This document shows positions 1-5,385 of a DNA stretch of 7,962 nucleotides, piece after piece. Under the pieces are notes generated by a model. The model was not told the DNA's origin. It searched no databases and worked only from the letters and a program-made list of their open reading frames with translations. The stretch covers positions 5,690-13,651 of the forward strand of contig JAHZBJ010000011.1 of the NCBI GenBank assembly GCA_019423445.1, given 5' to 3'. Position numbers and translations under genes: made by a program. Origin of the DNA: Oscillospiraceae bacterium. Its GTDB lineage: Bacteria; Bacillota; Clostridia; Oscillospirales; Ruminococcaceae. How positions within the stretch are numbered: position 1 is the stretch's first letter; the number at the start of each line of letters is the position of its first letter.

Positions 1-1
1 A

Positions 2-406
2 AAAGATCAGGAGGGCCCCAAGGTGCTGCTGATCCGTGCTTACTCCACCGGAGCCAAGGCCAAGGGGACGGACAACCTGGCGGGGGTGATTCTCCACCAG
101 TTGGGGGCCCACAACATTGCTGACGATCATCCCAGCCTCCTGGAGGACCTGAGCATGGAGGAGATCATCGCAGAGGATCCGGACTTTATCTTTGTCACCA
201 TTATGGGCAGCAGCACCCAGAAGGCCCTGGATGCCCTGGCGGCGGGGATCCAGTCCAACCCCGCCTGGGGGAACCTTTCCGCGGTGAAAAACGACCGGTA
301 CATCGTGTTGCCCAGCGATTTGTTCCACTATAAGCCCAATGCCCGATGGGGGGAAAGTTATGAATACCTCGCCGAGATCCTCTATCCCGAGATTATGGGG
401 GATTAA
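2..406 (+). CDS. Corrinoid/iron-chelate ABC transporter substrate-binding protein, C-terminal part
   Basis: This reading frame is open through the left edge of the window, so only the last 134 residues are visible and the start is missing. It matches the C-terminal lobe of the periplasmic-binding-protein-2 (BtuF/FepB/FhuD) family. Recognisable parts are the segment GTDNLAGVILHQLGAHNIAD, the block SMEEIIAEDPDFIFVTIMGS, and the closing stretch SNPAWGNLSAVKNDRYIVLP followed by DLFHYKPNARW. In Gram-positive bacteria such proteins are lipid-anchored outside the cell and hand the ligand to the permease. The next two genes encode the matching permease and ATPase. The substrate is probably cobalamin or another corrinoid, inferred from the cobalamin riboswitch and cbi genes downstream; a siderophore or haem cannot be excluded. 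The last 47 nt also encode the start of the permease. Confidence 0.88.
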   Translation, partial: KDQEGPKVLLIRAYSTGAKAKGTDNLAGVILHQLGAHNIADDHPSLLEDLSMEEIIAEDPDFIFVTIMGSSTQKALDALAAGIQSNPAWGNLSAVKNDRYIVLPSDLFHYKPNARWGESYEYLAEILYPEIMGD

Positions 407-1391
407 GGAAGCCGCCCTGCTTCTTGGGGGGCTCCTTCTGCTGCTCCTGGCGGCGGCGGTGGCTTCCTTCTGCCTGGGTTCGGTGCGGCTCCCCCTGGCG
501 GATGTGGCGGCGGCCCTTCTGAAACAGGAGACCTCCCCGGAAGCCTGGAACATCGTTTGGTATGTCCGTCTCCCCAGGGTGTTGGCCGCTATCCTTACCG
601 GGGCGGCTCTGGCGGTAAGCGGTGCGGTGCTCCAGGGGGTATTGGGGAACCCCTTGGCCGGCCCGAACATCATCGGTGTCAACGCAGGGAGTGGCCTCTT
701 TGTCCTGGCGGCGGCGGTGCTGCTGCCGGGACGGTGGGACGTGGTGCCGCTGGCGGCCTTTGCCGGGGCGCTGCTGGCCTGCGGCATCATCTATCTCCTG
801 GCGGTGGGTACCGGGGCCTCCAGAATCACCATTGTTCTGGCGGGGGTGGCGGTAAGCGGCTTTTTTGGAGCCTGCTCCGACGCCCTTTCCATCCTTTACC
901 CCGATGCATGGACAGGGATGAGCACGTTCCGGGTGGGAGGCTTCTCCGGGGTCACCATGGACAACATCCTCTTTGCCCGGTGGTATATCCTGGGAGGGCT
1001 GCTTTTGGCTCTCCTCCTTAGCTACGACATGAATATCCTGGCCCTGGGGGAGGAGACCGCCCGGAGCCTGGGCCTTTCGGTGAAACGCTGCCGCCTCCTT
1101 CTCATCGCTGCTGCCGCGGTGCTGGCGGGGGGCGCGGTAAGCATCGGAGGGCTTATGGGCTTTGTGGGGCTGATCGTCCCCCACGCCGTCCGGTTCCTTA
1201 CCGGGGATGATAACCGCCTTTTGGTGCCGGCCTCGGCGCTGCTGGGGGCGTCCTTTGTGCTGATCTGCGACCTGCTGAGCCGTCTCATCTTTGCCCCCTA
1301 CGAGCTGCCGGTGGGGATCCTTTTGAACTTTTTGGGAGGACCCTTCTTCCTGTGGCTCCTGCTTCGGGAAAGGAGGCACCGGAACCGATGA
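360..1391 (+). CDS. FecCD-family ABC transporter permease (BtuC-like)
   Basis: This 343-residue integral membrane protein has the usual length for the BtuC/FecC/FecD permease family. After a short polar N-terminus comes a first membrane segment at about residues 18-36. The family blocks RLPR (70-73) and SGAVLQGVLGNPLAGP (87-102) follow. Near the C-terminus are the cytoplasmic coupling stretch LGEETARSLGLSV, the motif GLMGFVGLIVPHAVR, and the terminal ELPVGILLNFLGGPFFLWLL. It should form a homodimeric pore with the ATPase encoded next. The ATG at 360 was chosen because a GGGGGGAAA ribosome binding site (349-357 region) lies just upstream; another in-frame ATG at 339 would add 7 residues but lacks a clear site. 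The gene overlaps the binding-protein gene by 47 nt, which suggests translational coupling. Corrinoid specificity is inferred from context only. Confidence 0.93.
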   Translation: MNTSPRSSIPRLWGIKEAALLLGGLLLLLLAAAVASFCLGSVRLPLADVAAALLKQETSPEAWNIVWYVRLPRVLAAILTGAALAVSGAVLQGVLGNPLAGPNIIGVNAGSGLFVLAAAVLLPGRWDVVPLAAFAGALLACGIIYLLAVGTGASRITIVLAGVAVSGFFGACSDALSILYPDAWTGMSTFRVGGFSGVTMDNILFARWYILGGLLLALLLSYDMNILALGEETARSLGLSVKRCRLLLIAAAAVLAGGAVSIGGLMGFVGLIVPHAVRFLTGDDNRLLVPASALLGASFVLICDLLSRLIFAPYELPVGILLNFLGGPFFLWLLLRERRHRNR

Positions 1392-2170
1392 TGGAACAAA
1401 AACAAAACACCATCCTTTCCCTGGAGGGGGTGTCCGGCGGCTACGGCGGCCGGCCGGTGGTGGAAGGGGTCACCCTGGAACTGCGCCGGGGGGAAGTCAC
1501 CGTCCTCCTGGGGCCCAACGGCTGCGGCAAATCCACCCTGCTGCGTCTCTGCGCCAGGCTGATGGACCCCATGGCGGGGACGATTCTTCTGGATGGAAAA
1601 GAGCTGTCCAGCATTCCCCGGCGGGAACTGGCACGGCTGGTTTCCATGCTGCCCCAGGGGCGGCCCACCAGCAATATCCCGGTGTACAGTCTGGTTTCCC
1701 ACGGGAGGTTCCCCTATTTGGGGTATCCCCGGCGGATGTCCCCGGCTGACCGCCAGGCGGTGGAAAGAGCTATGGAGGAAGCGGGAGTGACGGAGTACCG
1801 GGACCGGTTGGTTTCGGAACTGTCCGGCGGTCAGCGCCAGAAGGTGTACCTTGCCATGGCTTTGGCCCAGGATACCCCCCTGGTGCTGTTGGACGAACCC
1901 ACTACCTACCTGGATCTGAACCATCAGCTGGAGCTTTTGGAGCTGCTTCGGAGCCTGGCGGAGAAGGGTAAGGCGGTGGCGGCGGTGCTCCACGATCTGC
2001 CCCAGGCTTTGGAGTGGGCCCACCAGGCGGCGGTGATGGAGAAAGGCCGCCTTGTGGATTTTGGCCCGCCGGCGGCGGTGTTGGACCGGGGAACTCTGGA
2101 CCGGGTTTTCGGCCTGCATTCCAGCCGGGTGCAGGTGGAAGGAAAGGAACGGTATTTCTTCACCAGATGA
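1388..2170 (+). CDS. ABC transporter ATP-binding protein (BtuD/FepC-like)
   Basis: This 260-residue ATPase powers the importer formed with the preceding permease and binding protein. All nucleotide-binding elements are intact: an aromatic Y19 in the A-loop position, Walker A GPNGCGKST (42-50), Q-loop Q90, the ABC signature LSGGQ (145-149), Walker B LVLLDE (165-170) with catalytic E170, the D-loop TYLDL, and switch H202 in LHD. Sequence style and length match the iron-chelate/cobalamin (FepC/BtuD/FecE) branch. The start is the ATG at 1388, overlapping the permease stop as ATGA, with AAAGGAGG at 1369-1376; a second ATG follows at 1391. No U-rich terminator is seen directly after the gene, so transcripts might run on into the downstream regulatory region. 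Confidence 0.94.
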   Translation: MMEQKQNTILSLEGVSGGYGGRPVVEGVTLELRRGEVTVLLGPNGCGKSTLLRLCARLMDPMAGTILLDGKELSSIPRRELARLVSMLPQGRPTSNIPVYSLVSHGRFPYLGYPRRMSPADRQAVERAMEEAGVTEYRDRLVSELSGGQRQKVYLAMALAQDTPLVLLDEPTTYLDLNHQLELLELLRSLAEKGKAVAAVLHDLPQALEWAHQAAVMEKGRLVDFGPPAAVLDRGTLDRVFGLHSSRVQVEGKERYFFTR

Positions 2171-2203
2171 CGCGGGAGGACCCCGGGGAAAGGGCCCTGT
2201 GCA

Positions 2204-2232
2204 TTGACAATCCCCCCCGGGGCGGATAAAAT
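2204..2232 (+). promoter_or_regulatory. Sigma-A type promoter for the cbi operon leader
   Basis: The -35 hexamer TTGACA (2204-2209) is a perfect consensus. It is separated by 17 bp from TAAAAT (2227-2232), a five-of-six match to the -10 consensus. Transcription would begin near 2239, just ahead of the riboswitch aptamer. The spacer is GC-rich and contains a CCCCGGGG palindrome. The prediction rests on motif and spacing only. Confidence 0.8.
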
Positions 2233-2245
2233 AAAACCAAGAGAA

Positions 2246-2418
2246 TAGAACCGCTGCGGTTGCCCTCCGGGGCATGAAAAGGGAACACGGTGCAAGGCCG
2301 TGGCAGCCCCCGCTGCTGTATGTCGGACGAAAGGCTATTGTTACCCTCACTGGCGCTGTGCCGGGAAGAGGAAGGCCCGGTAGGAGGATGACCAGCCAGA
2401 AGACCTGCCGCAGCGATG
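2246..2418 (+). ncRNA. Cobalamin riboswitch aptamer
   Basis: The leader carries the conserved core of cobalamin riboswitches. Visible parts are the closing helix P1 (CGCTGCGG 2252-2259 with CCGCAGCG 2408-2415); a compact hairpin TGCCC-TCCG-GGGCA (2261-2274); the sequence ATGAAAAGGGAA before P3; the P3 helix (CACGG 2286-2290 with CCGTG 2298-2302); the block GCAGCCCCCGCTGCTGTA (2303-2320); a later helix CCGGG/CCCGG (2361-2365, 2376-2380); and the B12 box AGCCAGAAGACCTGCC (2394-2409). In this RNA family, adenosyl- or methylcobalamin binding stabilises the aptamer and usually switches off downstream genes. It lies between its own promoter and cbiD, so it most likely represses the biosynthetic operon when cobalamin is plentiful. 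The subclass (Cbl-I or Cbl-II) was not resolved. Confidence 0.96.
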
Positions 2419-2420
2419 GG

Positions 2421-2450
2421 GCGCGAGTCTTTCGGTGGGAAAGTCTGCGC
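2421..2450 (+). promoter_or_regulatory. Hairpin linking aptamer and terminators
   Basis: Just 3' of the aptamer, CTTTC (2429-2433) can pair with GAAAG (2439-2443) around a GGTGG loop. Past a T-T mismatch, outer GC pairs extend the stem through GCGC at both ends. The 3' side flows into CTGCGCAGG (2445-2453), which can instead pair with CCTGCCGCAG (2405-2414) of the B12 box and P1, leaving one bulged C. This is a plausible part of the switching mechanism; the pairing was worked out by eye, without energies. Confidence 0.4.
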
Positions 2451-2453
2451 AGG

Positions 2454-2482
2454 AAGGGGCGGTTCCATGGGGCCGCGCCCTT
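2454..2482 (+). promoter_or_regulatory. Candidate antiterminator hairpin
   Basis: AAGGGGCGG (2454-2462) can pair with CCGCGCCCTT (2473-2482) over nine base pairs with one bulged G, around a 10-nt loop. The 3' arm contains the whole 5' arm of the first terminator (CGCGCC, 2474-2479), so the two structures exclude each other. This is the expected arrangement for a transcriptional riboswitch, but it is inferred from pairing alone. Confidence 0.45.
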
Positions 2483-2497
2483 TCTGGCGCGTTTTTT
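2474..2497 (+). terminator. Intrinsic terminator 1 of the riboswitch
   Basis: CGCGCC (2474-2479) pairs perfectly with GGCGCG (2486-2491) around the loop CTTTCT, followed at once by six T residues (2492-2497). The stem is short but entirely GC. Its position downstream of the aptamer and overlap with the candidate antiterminator make it the likely ligand-controlled expression platform. Confidence 0.72.
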
Positions 2498-2498
2498 C

Positions 2499-2530
2499 AA
2501 AAAGGGAGCCTTTGCGAAGGCTCCCTTTTT
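2499..2530 (+). terminator. Intrinsic terminator 2, perfect 14-bp hairpin
   Basis: AAAAAGGGAGCCTT (2499-2512) and AAGGCTCCCTTTTT (2517-2530) form a perfect 14-bp inverted repeat around TGCG. Functionally this is a nine-pair stem followed by TTTTT on the + strand. The A-run on the other side would make it a terminator on the minus strand as well. It begins two bases after terminator 1 and ends 27 nt before the cbiD start. No upstream sequence that would disrupt it was found. Confidence 0.85.
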
Positions 2531-2544
2531 CAGCGTCTGGGGAG

Positions 2545-2578
2545 AGGAGGAGGCCGTTTGTCTTTGGAGGAATTTGTG
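2545..2578 (+). promoter_or_regulatory. Two tandem ribosome binding sites for cbiD
   Basis: AGGAGGAGG (2545-2553) stands 4-7 nt before a TTG codon at 2558. A second site, GGAGG (2566-2570), stands 5 nt before a GTG codon at 2576 in the same frame. Both are well placed, so the cbiD start is ambiguous by six residues and uses a non-ATG codon in either case. Confidence 0.6.
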
Positions 2579-3736
2579 ACGGTGGATGGGAAGCGCCTGC
2601 GCTGCGGCTGCACCACCGGCAGCTGTGCCGCAGCCGCGGCCCAGGCCGCTGCCTGGACCCTTCTCACCGGGGAGGAGGTTTTGGTCTCCCGCCTCACCAC
2701 CCCTTCTGGGGTCCGGCTGGAGCTGCCGGTGGAGGAGATCCGCCGCAGTCCGGGCCGGGTTCGCTGCGGGGTGCGCAAGGACGCCGGGGACGACCCCGAT
2801 GTCACCCATGGGGCGCTGATTTTCGCCGATGTGGAGATAGAGTCCCGGGGCGGGGAAGAGATCCAGGTTCTTCTGGAGGGGGGAGAAGGGGTTGGACGGG
2901 TGACCCTCCCGGGGCTGGAGCAGCCGGTGGGGACGGCGGCCATCAACCGTGTCCCCCGGGAGATGATCCGGCAGGGGGTTACAGCGGCCGCCAAGAAGGC
3001 GGGGTTTCAAGGGACCCTGAGGGTGACCGTCTCGGTACCGGGAGGGGAAAAGCTTGCCCAGAGGACCTTTAACCCCCGTCTGGGGATTCAGGGGGGCATC
3101 TCCATCCTGGGCACCAGCGGCATTGTGAAGCCTATGAGTCAGGCGGCCCTTACCGCCACGGTCCGGGCGGAGCTGCAGGTGCTGGCTGCAGCCGGGGAGG
3201 GGGGAGTGGTGCTCACCCCCGGAAACTACGGCCGGGATTTCCTTCGGGAGACTTCCCGGATTCCTGACCGCCTGGCAGTACAGTATTCCAACTTTTTAGG
3301 GGAGGCCCTGGACGACGCCCTGGAGCTGGGTTTCCGTGAGATCCTAGTAGCAGGGCATCTGGGAAAACTGGTGAAGCTGGCAGGAGGGATCATGAATACC
3401 CACTCCCGCCAGGGGGACTGCCGGATGGAACTGATCACCGCCCACGCCGCCCTGGCCGGGGCGGACCAGGAGACAGCCCGGCGGCTGATGCAGGTAGCCA
3501 CCACCCCCGCCGCTCTGGATATCCTGGAGGAGGCGGGCCTGTTGGAACCGGTGCTCCGCTCTCTGGGGGATCGGATGGCGGAGGTCCTCCGCCGGAGAGC
3601 CGGGGAGGGTGTCCGGACGGGGGTTCTGGTGTTTACCCAGGAGCGGGGGACCGTGATTTTAGCCGGAGAAGCCCGGACGCTTCTCCAAAAGCTTTCCGGG
3701 GAAGCAGCCCCGGAGAGGGGAGAGCCGGAGACCTGA
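2558..3736 (+). CDS. cbiD: Cobalt-precorrin-5B C1-methyltransferase CbiD
   Basis: CbiD transfers a methyl group from S-adenosylmethionine to C1 of cobalt-precorrin-5B in the anaerobic cobalamin pathway, giving cobalt-precorrin-6A. The cytoplasmic protein is 392 residues from the chosen TTG, slightly longer than typical. Diagnostic segments are the N-terminal DGKRLRCGCTTGSCAAAAAQ (10-29), the region ILGTSGIVKPMS near 185, and GHLGKLVKLAGGIMNTHS from about 266. The TTG at 2558 is preferred because it keeps the EEFVTVDGK lead-in typical of clostridial relatives and has a strong AGGAGG; GTG at 2576 is nearly as good. The frame is open further upstream to 2435, but that stretch is the riboswitch platform and should not be translated. 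It is the first gene after the riboswitch. Confidence 0.95.
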   Translation: MSLEEFVTVDGKRLRCGCTTGSCAAAAAQAAAWTLLTGEEVLVSRLTTPSGVRLELPVEEIRRSPGRVRCGVRKDAGDDPDVTHGALIFADVEIESRGGEEIQVLLEGGEGVGRVTLPGLEQPVGTAAINRVPREMIRQGVTAAAKKAGFQGTLRVTVSVPGGEKLAQRTFNPRLGIQGGISILGTSGIVKPMSQAALTATVRAELQVLAAAGEGGVVLTPGNYGRDFLRETSRIPDRLAVQYSNFLGEALDDALELGFREILVAGHLGKLVKLAGGIMNTHSRQGDCRMELITAHAALAGADQETARRLMQVATTPAALDILEEAGLLEPVLRSLGDRMAEVLRRRAGEGVRTGVLVFTQERGTVILAGEARTLLQKLSGEAAPERGEPET

Positions 3737-3901
3737 AAAGAGGGCGGAAGCCCCTCAGAGTGTTTCGCTCCATAAGGGTTTTCCGGTGGGTGCCGGATCG
3801 GGTTTGAGAAGGGGAAAAACAGTTCCCCAGTGGGAGACGGTTTCCCCGGCTGGTGCATCTGTTGTGAAAATAGAGATGCTGACGATATAGGAGGAGAGAA
3901 C
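3737..3901 (+). other. Structured intergenic gap between cbiD and cbiL
   Basis: No gene is supported in this 165-nt stretch, the largest gap after cbiD. Several short stem-loops can be drawn: GAGGGC with GCCCCTC around a GGAA loop (3740-3756, one bulge); GAGTG with CGCTC (starting near 3758); TCCGG with CCGGA (3782-3797); GGGGAA with TTCCCC (3811-3828); and GCATCT with AGATGC (3855-3879). None is followed by a T-run, so a terminator is not supported. The last hairpin ends ten bases before the cbiL ribosome binding site. No convincing promoter was found. Confidence 0.5.
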
Positions 3902-4606
3902 ATGGGGGAAAAAGGAACGTTGTACGGCGTGGGGGTGGGCCCTGGAGACCCGGGACTGCTGACCCTTCAGGGAGCGGAGGTGATCCGGGCCTGCCCGGTG
4001 CTGGCGGTGCCGGTGTCAGGTTCAGGGCGGCTGCTGGCTTGGGAGATCGCCTGCCAGGCAGTACCGGAGGCCGGGGGGAAAGAGCTTCTGAAGCTTGAGT
4101 TCCCCATGATCCGGGACCGAAAAGCTCTGGACGAGAGCCATGACGAGGCCGCCGCCCAGGTGATGGCGGTGCTGGATTCCGGCAGGGATGTGGCCATGCT
4201 GAACCTGGGGGATCCTTCGGTTTACGCTACCTACGGCTATATCCAAAGCCGGGTTTTGGCGGCGGGGGGATACCGGGTAATTACCATCCCGGGAGTACCC
4301 AGCTTCTGCGCCGTGGCCGCCCGGCTCAATGTAAGCCTCACCGAACCCCACCTCCCCTTCCATGTGGTGCCGGCGGGGTACCCCGGTCTGGCGGAGGCCC
4401 TGGATGCCCCGGGAACCAAAGTGGTAATGAAGGCCGGTAAGGGGGCGGAACAGGTTCGGGAGCTGCTGGCTGCCCGTCCCGGCCGGACCACCGCCCAAAT
4501 GGTGCGGGACTGCGGCCTCCCTACTGAAAAGGTCTGGGAGGACCTTTCCCAGGCGGAAGAGGATGCGGGATATTTCGCCACCATCCTGGTGAAGGAGGAA
4601 GACTGA
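3902..4606 (+). CDS. cbiL: Cobalt-precorrin-2 C20-methyltransferase CbiL
   Basis: CbiL is the S-adenosylmethionine-dependent enzyme that methylates C20 of cobalt-precorrin-2 (or cobalt-factor II), the first methylation after cobalt insertion. The 234-residue length is normal for the family. The N-terminal loop GVGPGDPGLLTL (11-22) is the tetrapyrrole-methylase signature. LNLGDPSVYATYGYI, IPGVPSFCAVAARL and the acidic C-terminal ATILVKEED follow the CbiL/CobI pattern rather than that of its paralogues. The start is the ATG at 3902, preceded by AGGAGGAG at 3889-3896. An in-frame ATG at 3830 would add residues with no family resemblance and no site. Its stop overlaps the cbiF start by one base. 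The aerobic homologue is CobI; the presence of CbiD and CbiG favours the anaerobic role. Confidence 0.94.
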   Translation: MGEKGTLYGVGVGPGDPGLLTLQGAEVIRACPVLAVPVSGSGRLLAWEIACQAVPEAGGKELLKLEFPMIRDRKALDESHDEAAAQVMAVLDSGRDVAMLNLGDPSVYATYGYIQSRVLAAGGYRVITIPGVPSFCAVAARLNVSLTEPHLPFHVVPAGYPGLAEALDAPGTKVVMKAGKGAEQVRELLAARPGRTTAQMVRDCGLPTEKVWEDLSQAEEDAGYFATILVKEED

Positions 4607-5385
4607 TGGTACACATTGTAGGCGCCGGCTGCGGCGCTGTGGATCTCATCACCCTCCGGGGAGCCCGGCTCCTGGGGGAGGCGGACCAGGTGATCTATGC
4701 CGGGAGTCTGGTGAACCCGGAGATCCTTTCCATGGCCCGCCCGGAAACCCCCTGCCATGACAGCGCCCGGCTCACCCTGGAGGAGGTGCTGGCGCTGATG
4801 GAAGAAGGGGAGCGCCGGGGCTGGAACACCGTCCGCCTCCATACCGGCGACCCCTGCCTTTACGGGGCCATCCGGGAACAGATGGATGCCATGACCGCCC
4901 GGGGGATCCCCTTTGATGTGACCCCGGGGGTCAGCAGCTTCTGTGGAGCGGCGGCGGCTATCCCCGCCGAATACACTCTTCCGGGGGTGAGCCAGAGCGT
5001 TATCATCACCCGGATGGCAGGGCGCACCCCGGTGCCGGAACAGGAGGGAATCCCTGCTTTGGCCGCCCACGGGGCCACCATGGTGCTGTTCCTCAGCGCC
5101 GGCCTTCTGGGGGAGCTGGAGCAGCAGCTCCTGGCAGGGGGAGCTTACACACCGGATACTCCCGCCGCCATTGTCTACAAGGCTACCTGGCCGGAGGAGA
5201 AGGTGTTCCGCTGCACGGTGGGGACCCTGGAACGCACCGCCCGGGAAAACGGGGTTTCCCGCACCGCCCTGATTCTGGTGGGGGATTTCCTGGGGAATGA
5301 TTACCGCCGCAGCGACCTTTACAATCCAGGCTTCACCCACGGTTGCCGGGAAGGTGATGGAAAGCGCCGGGAGGAGCTGCCATGA
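4606..5385 (+). CDS. cbiF: Cobalt-precorrin-4 C11-methyltransferase CbiF
   Basis: CbiF methylates cobalt-precorrin-4 at C11, using S-adenosylmethionine, to give cobalt-precorrin-5A. The 259-residue length is typical. Family features are VIYAGSLVNPEIL (29-41), RLHTGDPCLYGA (77-88), TPGVSSFCGAAAA, VSQSVIITRMAGRTPVPE, HGATMVLFLSAG, and the C-terminal YNPGFTHG. The first glycine-rich loop reads GAGCGAVDLIT (6-16) where many relatives have GAGPGDPELIT, so the usual PGDP is missing there. The rest is canonical, and variation at this point is known to me in clostridial CbiF. AAGGAGG at 4592-4598 serves the ATG at 4606, inside the cbiL stop codon as TGATG. The 3' end overlaps cbiG by four bases. Confidence 0.95.
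   Translation: MVHIVGAGCGAVDLITLRGARLLGEADQVIYAGSLVNPEILSMARPETPCHDSARLTLEEVLALMEEGERRGWNTVRLHTGDPCLYGAIREQMDAMTARGIPFDVTPGVSSFCGAAAAIPAEYTLPGVSQSVIITRMAGRTPVPEQEGIPALAAHGATMVLFLSAGLLGELEQQLLAGGAYTPDTPAAIVYKATWPEEKVFRCTVGTLERTARENGVSRTALILVGDFLGNDYRRSDLYNPGFTHGCREGDGKRREELP

Noticed and set aside
393..1379. Long open frames on the minus strand, such as the one opposite the permease and others opposite cbiD, cbiF and cbiG
   Set aside because: They are antisense to strongly conserved genes, have low-complexity Pro/Gly/Arg/Gln-rich translations, and arise from high GC content and few stop codons.
2181..2222. Terminator for the ATPase gene formed by the two CCCCGGGG copies
   Set aside because: No T-run follows the potential hairpin, and the intervening sequence contains a near-perfect promoter.
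2435..2557. In-frame extension of cbiD upstream through the terminators
   Set aside because: The added residues lie in the riboswitch expression platform, encode the terminator hairpins, show no CbiD similarity, and strong ribosome binding sites occur later.
3740..3756. Terminator after cbiD
   Set aside because: The GAGGGC/GCCCCTC hairpin has a bulge and is followed by CAGAGTG rather than a T-run.
3773..3850. Second cobalamin riboswitch in the cbiD-cbiL gap
   Set aside because: Only fragments resemble the consensus. The CCCCGC block and a true B12 box are missing, so it is kept only as a weak note in the gap finding.
3862..3892. Possible internal promoter before cbiL (TTGTGA and TATAGG)
   Set aside because: Poor hexamers with 19-bp spacing, and the -10 would overlap the ribosome binding site, leaving no room for a leader.
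3830..3901. Upstream ATG that would lengthen CbiL by 24 residues
   Set aside because: The extra residues (Cys-rich, no family match) precede the normal N-terminus, and the ATG at 3902 has an ideal AGGAGGAG.
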